From the NCBI RefSeq assembly GCF_012844455.2, contig NZ_JABBCQ020000002.1, positions 248,001-312,000 on the forward strand: a stretch of DNA of 64,000 bases, written 5' to 3'. The notes under the pieces were generated by a model. It saw only the letters and a program-made list of their open reading frames with translations, did not search any database and was not told the DNA's origin. The DNA is from Comamonas suwonensis. Its GTDB lineage: Bacteria > Pseudomonadota > Gammaproteobacteria > Burkholderiales > Burkholderiaceae_C. The translations under genes and the position numbers were made by a program. Positions 54,049 to 63,005 of this stretch are shown here, piece by piece. Within the stretch, counting starts at the first letter, position 1, and each line of letters opens with the position of its first letter.

Positions 54049-54522
54049 ATGCAAAACGCAGAACAAGGCCAAGGCCTGAACATGAACGGCGCTGATCTGA
54101 AGATCGGCATCGTGCAAGCTCGCTTCAACGAAAGCATTACCAACACCCTCTTTGCCTCCTGCCGCGATGAGCTGCTGGCACTGGGTGTGAAGTCCGAGAA
54201 CATCGACCATGTCACAGTCCCCGGCGCATTGGAAGTGCCCGTGGCCCTGCAGACACTGGCCGACACCGATCAGTACGACGCCCTAGTGGCGCTGGGCTGC
54301 ATCATCCGTGGGGAGACATACCACTTCGAGCTGGTAGCCAATGAATCGGGCTCGGGCGTTACACGCCTGTCCCTGGACTACCGCCTGCCGATCGCCAATG
54401 CGATCATCACCACTGAAAACATGGAGCAAGCCATTGCCCGCCAGGTGGACAAGGGTCGCGATGCCGCCCGTGTTGCCGTGGAAATGGCCAATCTGCTCAA
54501 CTCTTACGACAATCATGAGTGA
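54049..54522 (+). CDS. ribH: 6,7-dimethyl-8-ribityllumazine synthase
   Basis: A 157-residue enzyme, the penultimate step to riboflavin; it assembles as a capsid-like or decameric shell. '[17 protein letters not shown]', '[15 protein letters not shown]', '[20 protein letters not shown]' (catalytic His in the last) are intact. It starts 17 bases after ribBA. A later ATG (54082) is a less likely start. Its end overlaps nusB by eight bases. Confidence 0.96.
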   Translation: MQNAEQGQGLNMNGADLKIGIVQARFNESITNTLFASCRDELLALGVKSENIDHVTVPGALEVPVALQTLADTDQYDALVALGCIIRGETYHFELVANESGSGVTRLSLDYRLPIANAIITTENMEQAIARQVDKGRDAARVAVEMANLLNSYDNHE

Positions 54523-55060
54523 CGAACAATCCAGCTCGTCGGCCTCCGGCCGACCTACTCGCCAAAGCCGCACGGGCCTGACCAGCACCGGCGCGCGCAA
54601 GGCGGGCTCCAAATCCAACCGCAGCCGCGCACGTGAATTTGCGCTGCAAGGCCTGTACCAGCACATTGTTGGCCGCAACGAAATCCTGGAGATCGACCGA
54701 TTCACGCGCGACCTGGCTGGCTTTCACAAGGCCGACGTGGTGCACTACGACGCCCTGCTTCGCGGCTGTGCCGAAAGCGAAGCCGCTCTGGACGCATTGA
54801 TTGCACCCAAGCTGGACCGTGGCTTGGCCGAAATCTCACCCGTCGAACATGCCTGCATGTGGATTGGCGTGTACGAGTTCCAGAACTGCCTCGACGTGCC
54901 ATGGCGCGTGGTGCTCAACGAGTGCATCGAGCTGGCCAAGGAATTTGGCGGCACCGACGGTCACAAGTATGTGAACGCCGTGCTCAACGGCCTGGCACCA
55001 GAGTTGCGCGCTACAGAAGTGACGCACGACCGCTCGGCCCAGAACAAGTCTGCCAACTAA
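54515..55060 (+). CDS. nusB: Transcription antitermination factor NusB
   Basis: A 181-residue protein that with NusE binds boxA RNA during rRNA transcription. The core is '[17 protein letters not shown]', '[23 protein letters not shown]', '[15 protein letters not shown]' and '[30 protein letters not shown]'. The first 35 residues are an extra Ser/Arg-rich tail. ATG 54515 sits in ATGAGTGA, overlapping the ribH stop by eight bases, the classic ribH-nusB coupling. Confidence 0.96.
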   Translation: MSDEQSSSSASGRPTRQSRTGLTSTGARKAGSKSNRSRAREFALQGLYQHIVGRNEILEIDRFTRDLAGFHKADVVHYDALLRGCAESEAALDALIAPKLDRGLAEISPVEHACMWIGVYEFQNCLDVPWRVVLNECIELAKEFGGTDGHKYVNAVLNGLAPELRATEVTHDRSAQNKSAN

Positions 55061-55245
55061 GCTGGGCCGACCCATGGGCCGTGCTTACGCGGCCCTGCTG
55101 CCGCCTCATGCATAGTCAATGCAAATACTGCGACCAGGCCACAGGTGCTATCGTGCATCCGCTGGCTGGTTGCAGTTTTTTTATGAGCGCAGCCTTAGAA
55201 CAGGCTGGTGCCCATTGCTGATTGATTGAAAGATTTTCTTCGTCC

Positions 55246-56439
55246 ATGTCCGTTATTGAGCTTTCCCGCCGCGCCCAACGCATAGAGCCTTTTTACGTCA
55301 TGGAAATGGCAAAGCACGCGCAGGAAGTGGCACGCCAGTCCAGCGCCAGCGGCTCGCCCATGATTTATCTCAACATTGGCGAGCCCGACTTCACCGCCCC
55401 GCCTCTGGTGCAGCAAGCCGCTGAACGCGCCATTCGCGCCGGGCGTACCCAGTACACACAGGCCCCCGGCTTGCCCGAGCTACGCGAAAAAATCAGCGGC
55501 TGGTATGCCAGCCGCTTCGGCATCAACGTGCCTGCGCGCCGCATCATCATTACCGCCGGTGCTTCGGCAGCTCTGCAGCTGGCCTGCCTTGCGCTGATTG
55601 ATGAGGGCGACGAGGTACTCATGCCCGATCCCAGTTACCCCTGCAACAGGCATTTTGTCTCGGCCGCCGAAGGCAAGCCGGTACTGATTCCTTCCTCGGC
55701 TGCAGAGCGCTTTCAACTCAGCGCCGCCAAGGTGGAAGCCGCTTGGGGCGAGCGCACACGCGGCGTAATGCTGGCGTCACCGTCCAACCCCACGGGCACC
55801 TCGATTGCACCCGATGAGCTGCGCCGCATTCACGAAGTGGTGCGCGCCAAGGGTGGGCTGACTATCGTCGATGAAATCTATCTGGGCCTGTCTTACGACG
55901 ACGCTTATAGCCAATCGGCCCTTGAGCTGGGTGATGACATCATCTCCATCAATAGCTTCAGCAAATATTTCAATATGACCGGCTGGCGTCTGGGCTGGAT
56001 GGTGGTGCCCGAAGCACTGGTCGCTCCCATCGAGATGCTGGCCCAGCACCTGTTCATCTGCGCCAGCACCATCTCGCAATATGCGGCACTGGCCTGTTTC
56101 GAGCCCGAGAGCATTGCCGAGTACGAACGCCGCCGTGCCGAGTTCAAGGCCCGTCGCGACTATTTCATTCCGGCCCTGGAATCGATTGGCCTGCCCGTGC
56201 CCGTCAAGCCCGATGGAGCCTTCTACGCCTGGGCCGACTGCCGCGCCGCCGCTGAAAAGCTCGGCGTCAAGGGAAGCTGGGACTTTGCCTATGCAGTGAT
56301 GAATCGGGCCCACCTGGCCATTACGCCCGGCCGCGACTTTGGTCATGCCGAGACAGCAAATTATGTGCGCTTTTCCACAGCCAACTCCATGGAGCAGCTG
56401 CAGGAAGCCATTGCGCGCCTGAAGAAGCTTCTGGGCTAA
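55246..56439 (+). CDS. Pyridoxal phosphate-dependent aminotransferase (class I/II)
   Basis: A 397-residue aminotransferase. 'IYLNIGEPDFTAPPLVQQAAERAI', 'TAGASAALQLACLALIDEGDEVLMPDPSYPCNR', 'SNPTGTSIAPDEL', the PLP lysine in 'NSFSKYFNMTGWRLGW' and 'VRFSTANSMEQLQEAI' show the fold I aspartate/alanine group. Substrate is not certain. ATG 55246 is preferred over 55222. It ends six bases before ybgC and may be co-transcribed with the tol genes. Confidence 0.92.
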   Translation: MSVIELSRRAQRIEPFYVMEMAKHAQEVARQSSASGSPMIYLNIGEPDFTAPPLVQQAAERAIRAGRTQYTQAPGLPELREKISGWYASRFGINVPARRIIITAGASAALQLACLALIDEGDEVLMPDPSYPCNRHFVSAAEGKPVLIPSSAAERFQLSAAKVEAAWGERTRGVMLASPSNPTGTSIAPDELRRIHEVVRAKGGLTIVDEIYLGLSYDDAYSQSALELGDDIISINSFSKYFNMTGWRLGWMVVPEALVAPIEMLAQHLFICASTISQYAALACFEPESIAEYERRRAEFKARRDYFIPALESIGLPVPVKPDGAFYAWADCRAAAEKLGVKGSWDFAYAVMNRAHLAITPGRDFGHAETANYVRFSTANSMEQLQEAIARLKKLLG

Positions 56440-56445
56440 TGAACC

Positions 56446-56862
56446 ATGGCTTTTGAGTTCCCCATTCGAGTCTATTGGGAAGACACTGACGCAAGCGGCC
56501 GCGTCTTCCACGTCAACTACCTCAAGTTCTTTGAACGTGCGCGCACCGAATGGCTGCGCTCGCTGGGCATTGCTCAGCAAAATCTGCGGGAACAAACCGG
56601 CGGCATCTTTGTCGTAACCTCTGCGCAGCTTGAATATCTGCGCCCGGCCCGGCTTGATGACCAGCTACGTGTCTCCGCCGCTCTGAAAAGCGCCGGCCGC
56701 GCCTCGCTCGTCATTGAGCAGCAGGCGCTGCTGGCAAACCCCAACAATCAAGCTTTGGAGCCAGCGCTGCTGTGCACGGGCTCCATCCGCATTGGATGGG
56801 TGGATGGCAAGACCATGCGCCCCACGAGAATTCCAAACCATATCCTGGAGCAACTTTCATGA
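56446..56862 (+). CDS. ybgC: Tol-Pal-associated acyl-CoA thioesterase YbgC
   Basis: A 138-residue hot-dog thioesterase; family members hydrolyse short acyl-CoAs. The catalytic aspartate is in 'RVYWEDTDASGRVFHVNYLKFFERARTEWLRSLG'. It opens the tol cluster, as in E. coli, and overlaps tolQ by four bases (ATGA). Confidence 0.95.
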   Translation: MAFEFPIRVYWEDTDASGRVFHVNYLKFFERARTEWLRSLGIAQQNLREQTGGIFVVTSAQLEYLRPARLDDQLRVSAALKSAGRASLVIEQQALLANPNNQALEPALLCTGSIRIGWVDGKTMRPTRIPNHILEQLS

Positions 56863-57563
56863 ACTCCCAAGACATGTCCATCCTCAGCCTCATCCTGCAG
56901 GCCAGCTGGGTGGTTCAACTGGTCATGCTGATTTTGGTGATCGCATCCATCGCCAGCTGGGCCACCATCTTCAACAAGGCCAAAACCTTGAAGCGTGTAC
57001 GCACGCTGAACGACAACTTCGAGCAAGACTTCTGGTCGGGCACCAGCCTCAATGACCTCTACGCCTCTGCGGCGCAGAACGCCAAAACCGGCGGTCCCAT
57101 GGAGCGTATTTTTGCCAGCGGCATGCGCGAGTATCAAAAGCTGCGCGAGCGCCGTATGGATGACGTCGCCACGTTGATGGACGGCACACGCCGGGCCATG
57201 CGCGCCAGCTTCCAGCGCGAGCTCGATGAGAAGGAATCCGGTCTGTCCTTTCTGGGTACCGTGGCCTCGGTCTCGCCTTACGTCGGCCTGTTCGGCACTG
57301 TCTGGGGCGTGATGCACGCCTTCACCGGCTTTGCCAACATGGAGCAAGTCACGCTGGCCACCGTCGCCCCCGGTATTGCCGAAGCGCTGGTAGCCACAGC
57401 CATGGGGCTGTTTGCGGCCATTCCTGCGGTGACGGCTTACAACCGCTACGCCCACAACGTGGACCGCATTGCCAGCCAGGAAGAAACCTTCATCGAAGAG
57501 TTCTCCAATATCTTGCAGCGCAATGTGGGCTCGAGCGCCCATGCATCCGCCTCCGGCCACTGA
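56859..57563 (+). CDS. tolQ: Tol-Pal motor protein TolQ
   Basis: A 234-residue inner-membrane protein with three helices, homologous to ExbB and MotA. Helix 1 is 'ASWVVQLVMLILVIASIASWATIFNKAKTL'; the pore helices are 'PYVGLFGTVWGVMHAF' and 'TVAPGIAEALVATAMGLFAAIPAV', the latter with the conserved Thr/Ala/Gly pattern. It uses the proton gradient with TolR to energise TolA during cell division. Confidence 0.96.
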   Translation: MNSQDMSILSLILQASWVVQLVMLILVIASIASWATIFNKAKTLKRVRTLNDNFEQDFWSGTSLNDLYASAAQNAKTGGPMERIFASGMREYQKLRERRMDDVATLMDGTRRAMRASFQRELDEKESGLSFLGTVASVSPYVGLFGTVWGVMHAFTGFANMEQVTLATVAPGIAEALVATAMGLFAAIPAVTAYNRYAHNVDRIASQEETFIEEFSNILQRNVGSSAHASASGH

Positions 57564-57587
57564 TGACTCAACGCAAGGAGTAAGTCC

Positions 57588-58022
57588 ATGCCAGCCATGA
57601 GTTCACGCGGTGGTCGTAACCGCCGCACCGTCAACGAAATCAATATGGTGCCCTTCATCGACGTGATGCTGGTGCTGCTCATCATCTTCATGGTGACCGC
57701 ACCCATGCTCACGCCGGGCTCCATCAATGTGCCAAGCGCAGGCAAGTCCTCGCGCCCTCCGACCAAGAACATTGCCTATGTGCTGCTCGATAAAGACGGC
57801 AGCATTCAGTTCAAGAACGGCAGCAGTACACAGACCGTCAAGCTCGATGACCTCAAGGGCCTGGCCCAGTCCTGGCAAGAAGGCCAGGGCGAAGACAGCG
57901 CCATTCAGATCATCGCCGACAAAGGCCTGCCCTTCGATGACGTCATGAAGGCACACACCACGCTCTCCAAGGCTGGCGTCAAACGCATCGCCTTTGGCGT
58001 TGTCTCTTCTTCCAGCAATTGA
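57588..58022 (+). CDS. tolR: Tol-Pal protein TolR
   Basis: A 144-residue protein with one membrane helix and a periplasmic domain. 'EINMVPFIDVMLVLLIIFMVTAPML' contains the proton-carrying aspartate (FIDVMLVLL). The rest ('VPSAGKSSRP', 'ALDKDGSIQF'-like) is the ExbD/TolR fold. It starts 24 bases after tolQ. Confidence 0.96.
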   Translation: MPAMSSRGGRNRRTVNEINMVPFIDVMLVLLIIFMVTAPMLTPGSINVPSAGKSSRPPTKNIAYVLLDKDGSIQFKNGSSTQTVKLDDLKGLAQSWQEGQGEDSAIQIIADKGLPFDDVMKAHTTLSKAGVKRIAFGVVSSSSN

Positions 58023-58088
58023 ACCCAGTCATAAAGCTCTGCCCCGCCACGCTTGAGCATGGCCTCCAGAGCAGACCCCTCATTCACC

Positions 58089-59234
58089 ATGCCTAACCAG
58101 CAAGATCGCGATCAGTTTGCGCCCCCCCGCCACCAAGGCCGGGTGCGCTCATGGTCGCTCGCTCTGGCCGCGCACGGGCTGCTGATTGCGGCTCTGCTGT
58201 GGACAGTGCGCACCCCCAAAGAAGCCGAGCAAGCCATGGTCGAAGCCGAGGTCTGGAGCAGTTCTGCCCCAGCTTCTGCCGCCGCGGTAACGCCACCTCC
58301 TCTGCCCGATCCCACGCCCGAGCCGGTACCCGAGCCACCACCTCCTCCGCCCCCTCCACCACCTGAGCCGGTGGTCATGCCGACACCTGCTCCTACGCCC
58401 CCCCCCAAAGCCCAGGCCCATGACGACGATCATGAAGCCGAGGTGGCGCTGGCCAAAAAGAAGAAGCAGGAGCAGCTAAAGAAGGAAAAGGCCGAGCAGG
58501 AAGCCCAGGAGAAGCGAGAGCGCGAGAAGGATCGCAAGGAAAAAGCGGAAAAGGACAGGACTGAAAAGGCGCGCCAGGACAAACTGGACAAGCAAAAAGC
58601 CGAGAAGGCCGAAAAAGCAGAGAAGGAACGCAAGGAAAAAGCGGAAAAGGAAAAGTCCGAGAAAGCCGAAAAAGAGAAAGCGGCCAAGGACAAGGCCGCC
58701 AAGGAAAAATCAGAGAAGGCTGAAAAAGAAAAAGCCGAGAAGGATAAAGCCACTAAGGAAGCCAAAGAGAAGGCTGCCAGGGACGCTAAAGAAAAAGCGG
58801 CCAAAGACGCCAAGGCCGCCGATGACCGCCGCAAGGCCGAACTGGCTCGCCTGCAAGGTCTGGCCGGAGGATCAGGTAATGCCGGCGGAAGCGGTGGCAG
58901 CGACCACAGCGGCACCGGCGGAAGTCGCTCAGGCGGTGCAGCAGGCAGCAGTACCAGCGGCGGCCCATCGGCAGGTTACGGAGCGAAAGTCGCTGCCAAG
59001 GTCAAGCCCAATATCGTCTATCCAGACGCCATCAGCGGCAACCCGCGCGCCGAGGTTCGCGTGCGTACAGCGCCGGACGGCACCATCACTGGAGCAACGA
59101 TTTCCAAGTCCAGCGGCAATGCCGCCTGGGATGAGGCCGTGGTCCGCGCATTGCACAAGACCGACAAACTACCGCGCGATATCGACGGCAAGGTGCCATC
59201 CGACCTGGTTATCGGCTTCAGACCGCAAGATTGA
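58089..59234 (+). CDS. tolA: Tol-Pal protein TolA
   Basis: A 381-residue trans-periplasmic protein. A cytosolic start leads to one membrane helix (about 20-42, 'SLALAAHGLLIAALLWTV'), then a Pro-rich segment, a Lys/Glu/Ala helix of about 140 residues with many 'EKAEKEKAxK' repeats, a Gly/Ser-rich hinge and a TonB-like C-terminal domain ('PRAEVRVRTAPDGTITGATISKSSGNAAWDEAVVRALHKT'). ATG 58089 is favoured; ATG 58059 is an alternative. tolB and pal do not follow. Confidence 0.93.
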   Translation: MPNQQDRDQFAPPRHQGRVRSWSLALAAHGLLIAALLWTVRTPKEAEQAMVEAEVWSSSAPASAAAVTPPPLPDPTPEPVPEPPPPPPPPPPEPVVMPTPAPTPPPKAQAHDDDHEAEVALAKKKKQEQLKKEKAEQEAQEKREREKDRKEKAEKDRTEKARQDKLDKQKAEKAEKAEKERKEKAEKEKSEKAEKEKAAKDKAAKEKSEKAEKEKAEKDKATKEAKEKAARDAKEKAAKDAKAADDRRKAELARLQGLAGGSGNAGGSGGSDHSGTGGSRSGGAAGSSTSGGPSAGYGAKVAAKVKPNIVYPDAISGNPRAEVRVRTAPDGTITGATISKSSGNAAWDEAVVRALHKTDKLPRDIDGKVPSDLVIGFRPQD

Positions 59235-59587
59235 TGCACTGCTCAACGGCGCAGAAACTATGAAATTCATAGCTGCTTGCGCTCAATAGAAAAGGACTTG
59301 AAGGCAAAAAGTCTTCAAGCCCTTTCATTGCGATACCGGTGTTACGCACTGCAGCAGGCGTGAACATAGATGAATGCAAATCACCCATCCTCATCCAGAA
59401 ACAGCACGCGCTTGCCATACACCGCCGGCTCCCGCCATGAACGGGTCAAAACTGAACTCAGGCAACACGCCATAGGACATGACTCCCTCCACGGGCTTGC
59501 CGGCCTCACCGCCTGTTTGGCTAGACGCTTCCCCCCGAAGGCGAGCATTCCCGCGGACCTCGGGTGCATGCAAAGACGCTGGTTCAA
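59235..59587. other. Gap after tolA where tolB/pal might be expected
   Basis: 353 bases. It has an interspersed repeat (59261-59290), a 13-bp stem with one mismatch (AAAGGACTTGAAG, 59291-59303, with 59313-59325) that may end the tol transcript, and then about 200 bases with no recognisable gene or fragment of tolB. Confidence 0.5.
59261..59311 (+). repeat. Interspersed repeat copy after tolA
   Basis: TGAAATTCATAGCTGCTTGCGCTCAATAGAAAAGG; shares 'GCTTGCGCTCAATAGA' exactly with the copy at 35090. Confidence 0.6.
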
Positions 59588-60346
59588 TCACCAACACAGG
59601 TAAGCACCCAAACCCAGCAAACTCAGCATCAGTAGCTTTTTGAAGCCTATTGCCGAAATTTTGTGGCTCAACAACTCCCCCCAATGCATGCCAGCCAGGG
59701 CCGGGATCAACATCAACGCCGACGCCAGCAGACCTGCTGCAGACCCCTCGCCCTGAGGCCCCAGACCTTGCCCCAGCCATAGCAAGCCTACCCCCAGCGC
59801 CAGGGTGGACGTCGTAAAGCACAACCCCATGGCCTGCATTAGCGCTGGCCGCGCCAAGCCTAAAGACTGCAAAAAGGCCACGGCAGGCACTACAAACACA
59901 CCCGTCAGCGCGGTCATGCCACCGGTCAGTAAGCCACATAAAGCTCCCAGCCAGGCCTGATGCCGCAGAGGCACCTGCAGGCTGGGGCCGCATAGACCCC
60001 AGAGCGCATACACCACTAGCGCCAAACCCAGAGCCGTACGTGCCGCAGGCAAGCTCCCCACCCCGCCCCAGAGCGCCATGCCGCCCAGCGTACCCAGCAC
60101 AATGCCCAGTTGCATCCAGCCCAGGCGTTTGAGCAGCGGCAGCAAACCGGCTACAGGCCGCAGTTGCACCAGATTCGTAACCAGTGAAGGCAATAACAAC
60201 AAACCCGCCGCCTGGGCGGGCGGCATGAAAATCGCCAGCAAGGCCATGGATACCGTGGGCAAGCCCAGCCCGACCACGCCCTTCACCAGCCCAGCCAACC
60301 CAAATACGACAATAGCCGCCGCGGCCATCCAGCCTTCATCCCACAT
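59588..60346 (-). CDS. TauE/SafE family sulfite/anion exporter
   Basis: A 252-residue membrane protein with about eight helices. The N-terminal motif 'VFGLAGLVKGVVGLGLPTVSMALLAIFMPP' and its repeat-like 'CGLLTGGMTALTGVFVVPAVAFLQ' are the family's two half motifs. Family members export sulfite, sulfoacetate or other small anions. ATG 60346 is used; a TTG two codons upstream is possible. It is divergent from a LysR gene, which probably controls it. Confidence 0.88.
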   Translation of the reverse strand: MWDEGWMAAAAIVVFGLAGLVKGVVGLGLPTVSMALLAIFMPPAQAAGLLLLPSLVTNLVQLRPVAGLLPLLKRLGWMQLGIVLGTLGGMALWGGVGSLPAARTALGLALVVYALWGLCGPSLQVPLRHQAWLGALCGLLTGGMTALTGVFVVPAVAFLQSLGLARPALMQAMGLCFTTSTLALGVGLLWLGQGLGPQGEGSAAGLLASALMLIPALAGMHWGELLSHKISAIGFKKLLMLSLLGLGAYLCW

Positions 60347-60430
60347 TGTCAATCCTTCGTATTAACCGAACCCTAAAATAAGAAAAAGAATTCAGAAAAC
60401 TCTTTGCATTCCTAATAATCTCTAGATATC

Positions 60431-60484
60431 AGCCAATTGGCTAGCGGGATCTCTTAAACCGAGACTTAGTATCAAACTAAGTCT
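60431..60484. promoter_or_regulatory. Palindromic operators between TauE/SafE and LysR genes
   Basis: AGCCAATTGGCT (60431-60442) is a perfect 12-bp palindrome. AGACTTAG-tatcaaa-CTAAGTCT (60462-60484) has 8-bp arms and contains a T-N11-A arrangement, the LysR-type site. Both are in the 146-base divergent gap, the second ending eight bases before the LysR ATG. Confidence 0.6.
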
Positions 60485-60492
60485 TAAATCTC

Positions 60493-61395
60493 ATGCGCTT
60501 TGACCTCACCGATCTGCAGCTGTTTGTGCACATCCTGGACTGCGGCACCCTGACGGCCGCGGCGCAGCGCTGCCATCTCACCCTGGCATCGGCCAGCGAA
60601 CGCGTTCGCGGCATGGAGGAGTTGCTGGGCTGCGCTCTGCTGCTACGCAAGCCGCGGGGCGTGCAGGCCACAGCGGCCGGCCACACGCTGGTGCAGCACG
60701 CACGCCAGGTGCTGGCGCAAATGCAGCAGCTGCGTGGCGCCATGGGCGAGTTCGGCGCGGGCCTGGCCGGGCAGATCAGGCTGCGCGGCAACACCTCGGC
60801 CATACGCGAGCACCTGCCTCTGGCCATCAGCGGCTTTCTGGGCCAGCACCCGCAGATTGCGCTCGAGCTACAGGAAGGCGCCAGCAGCGCGGTGCTGTCC
60901 AACCTGCGCCAGGGTCTGTGTGATCTGGGTGTGGTCGCCTGGGATATGCAAGATGCAGCAGGCTTGACCGGCCTGCACTGTCAGCCTTGGCGGCCAGACC
61001 CGCTGGCGGCCGTTCTGCCCCTGGGCCATGCCCTGGCAGAGCGGCAACAGCTGCGCCTGCACGAGCTGCAGCATGAGAACTGGGTGGGATTGGCGCGCGA
61101 TTCGGCCTTGCAACAGTTGTTGCAAAAACAGGCGCAGCAGATCAACGGCCAGTTGCTGCGCACCCAGGTACAGCTGCCACATTTTGAAGGCCTGTGCCAG
61201 CTGGTCGGCCAGAAGGTAGGCATTGCCGTGCTGCCGCTGGCGGCGGTCCAGCGTCACTGCGCCAGCACCGGCGTGGTGGCCGTACCGCTGGGCGATGACT
61301 GGGCCCAGCGTCAGCTGCTCCTATGCACAACGGCCATGACAGGCCTGTCCTTGCCCGTGCGGCAGTTACTCACACACCTGAGCCAGTCCGCCTAG
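60493..61395 (+). CDS. LysR-family transcriptional regulator
   Basis: A 300-residue regulator. The winged HTH is at 1-60 ('DLQLFVHILDCGTLTAAAQRCHLTLASASERVRGME'), followed by a linker helix and a periplasmic-binding-like effector domain ('GLAGQIRLRGNTSAIREHLPLAISGFL'). Divergent from the TauE/SafE exporter with symmetric sites in between, so that gene is the probable target and the effector could be the exported anion. Confidence 0.92.
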   Translation: MRFDLTDLQLFVHILDCGTLTAAAQRCHLTLASASERVRGMEELLGCALLLRKPRGVQATAAGHTLVQHARQVLAQMQQLRGAMGEFGAGLAGQIRLRGNTSAIREHLPLAISGFLGQHPQIALELQEGASSAVLSNLRQGLCDLGVVAWDMQDAAGLTGLHCQPWRPDPLAAVLPLGHALAERQQLRLHELQHENWVGLARDSALQQLLQKQAQQINGQLLRTQVQLPHFEGLCQLVGQKVGIAVLPLAAVQRHCASTGVVAVPLGDDWAQRQLLLCTTAMTGLSLPVRQLLTHLSQSA

Positions 61396-61443
61396 CCTTA
61401 TCAAGTCGTAATGAAAAGCGGGATGCAGGACAATAGAGCCATC

Positions 61444-62811
61444 ATGACCCTCAAAGCCCCCGAACTGCTGCTGCCTGCCGGCTCGCTCGACAAGATGCGC
61501 GCCGCCTATGACTTTGGTGCCGACGCTGTGTATGCCGGCCAGCCACGCTACTCGCTGCGAGCGCGCAACAACGAATTCCGCCTGGAGCAGATCGGCCAGG
61601 GCATTGCCGAAGCGCACGCGCGCGGCAAGAAGTTCTTCCTGACCAGCAATCTGATTGCCCACAACGATAAGGTCCGCACCTATCTGCGCGACATCGAACC
61701 CATCATCGCCATGAAGCCCGATGCAATGATCATGGCCGACCCCGGGCTGATCATGATGGTCAAGGAAAAATGGCCAGAGCAGGTCATTCACCTGTCCGTG
61801 CAGGCCAATACCACCAACCACGCCACCGTCAAGTTCTGGCAGAAAATGGGCGTGGAGCGCATCATCCTGTCGCGCGAGCTGAGCCTGGACGAGATCGAAA
61901 AGATCCGCCAGGAATGCCCGGACATGGAGCTGGAAGTCTTTGTGCACGGTGCGCTGTGCATTGCCTACTCCGGTCGTTGTTTGCTGTCGGGCTATTTCAA
62001 CCGCCGCGACCCCAACCAGGGCACTTGTACCAACGCCTGCCGCTGGGATTACAAGACGCACAATGCGGCTGTGGACCCCAACACGGGCGAAGCGCTGGGC
62101 CAGACCATGGAAAACGGCTTCAACTTTGAAGACGCCAAGAACGATCTGGACAACCAGTTCACCAGCACCTGCGGTGACCAACAGCGCCACCCCAAGGCTG
62201 ACGCGATTTACTTGCTGGAAGAAAAAGGCCGCCCTGGCGAGATGATGCCCATCATGGAAGATGAGCATGGCACCTACATCATGAACTCCAAGGACTTGCG
62301 CGCTGTGGAGCATGTGGAGCGCCTGACCAAGATTGGCGTGGACTCGCTCAAGATCGAAGGCCGCACCAAGAGCCTGTACTACGTGGCTCGCACGGCACAA
62401 ACCTACCGCCGCGCGATTGACGACGCCGTGGCTGGTCGTCCCTTCAACCCCGAGCTGATCACCGAACTCGAAGGCCTGGCCAACCGCGGCTACACCGGCG
62501 GCCTGATGGAGCGCCGTCCTGCCAACGATTACCAAAACTACGAAACCGGCCACAGCGTGCTGCAGCGCAGCCACTTTGTGGGTGCGGTGCGTAGCTACGC
62601 CGACGGCATGGCCGAGGTGGAAACCATGAATCGCTTTGCGGTGGGCGACACGATTGAAGTCATTCACCCCCAGGGCAATCGCCAGATCAAGCTGGAAAAA
62701 ATGTTTGACCTGGAAGGCAAGCCCGTGGACGTCGCCCAAGGCAACCCGATCCGCGTGCGCATTCCGCTCGAAGGCCCGGTTGAAGGCGCGCTGATTTCGC
62801 GCCTGCTGTAA
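61444..62811 (+). CDS. trhP: tRNA 5-hydroxyuridine synthesis protein TrhP (YegQ), U32 family
   Basis: A 455-residue U32 'peptidase'-family protein. In E. coli YegQ/TrhP acts in forming 5-hydroxyuridine at tRNA position 34. 'ELLLPAGSLDKMRAAYDFGADAVYAG' starts the barrel; cysteines of a probable Fe-S site are in 'HGALCIAYSGRCLLSGYF', 'GTCTNACRWDY' and 'STCGDQQ'. ATG 61444 is the family start. A clear terminator follows. Confidence 0.93.
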   Translation: MTLKAPELLLPAGSLDKMRAAYDFGADAVYAGQPRYSLRARNNEFRLEQIGQGIAEAHARGKKFFLTSNLIAHNDKVRTYLRDIEPIIAMKPDAMIMADPGLIMMVKEKWPEQVIHLSVQANTTNHATVKFWQKMGVERIILSRELSLDEIEKIRQECPDMELEVFVHGALCIAYSGRCLLSGYFNRRDPNQGTCTNACRWDYKTHNAAVDPNTGEALGQTMENGFNFEDAKNDLDNQFTSTCGDQQRHPKADAIYLLEEKGRPGEMMPIMEDEHGTYIMNSKDLRAVEHVERLTKIGVDSLKIEGRTKSLYYVARTAQTYRRAIDDAVAGRPFNPELITELEGLANRGYTGGLMERRPANDYQNYETGHSVLQRSHFVGAVRSYADGMAEVETMNRFAVGDTIEVIHPQGNRQIKLEKMFDLEGKPVDVAQGNPIRVRIPLEGPVEGALISRLL

Positions 62812-62833
62812 GCTCAACTAGCGTTACCTCTTC

Positions 62834-62868
62834 CAACGCCCCATACGCTGGGGCGTTGCTCTTTTTTC
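62834..62868 (+). terminator. Intrinsic terminator after trhP
   Basis: CAACGCCCCA-tacgc-TGGGGCGTTG, a 10-bp stem, then CTCTTTTTT. Confidence 0.9.
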
Positions 62869-62930
62869 CGTAGCTTCTTGCACCCGTTCTGCTTCAAATT
62901 TCAATGAAATTATTTTTGAAATGCATGAAT

Positions 62931-62960
62931 ATCAGGCGCAAGCAGCTCATTTATTGATAG
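62931..62960 (-). repeat. Interspersed repeat copy
   Basis: ATCAGGCGCAAGCAGCTCATTTATTGATAG, in the gap before the ParB-like gene; closest to the copy at 51889. Confidence 0.55.
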
Positions 62961-63005
62961 TGACCCCCGGCAAACTGCCAGCGGCCACACACGAACAGAC
63001 ACACC

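Noticed and set aside
58440-58830. Lys/Glu/Ala repeat region as a mobile or satellite repeat
   Set aside because: It is the normal helical domain of TolA; codons vary and the frame is intact.
61366-62817. 483-codon minus-strand frame opposite trhP
   Set aside because: Shadow frame: composition is biased to His/Val/Gly without family motifs, and trhP on the other strand is certain.
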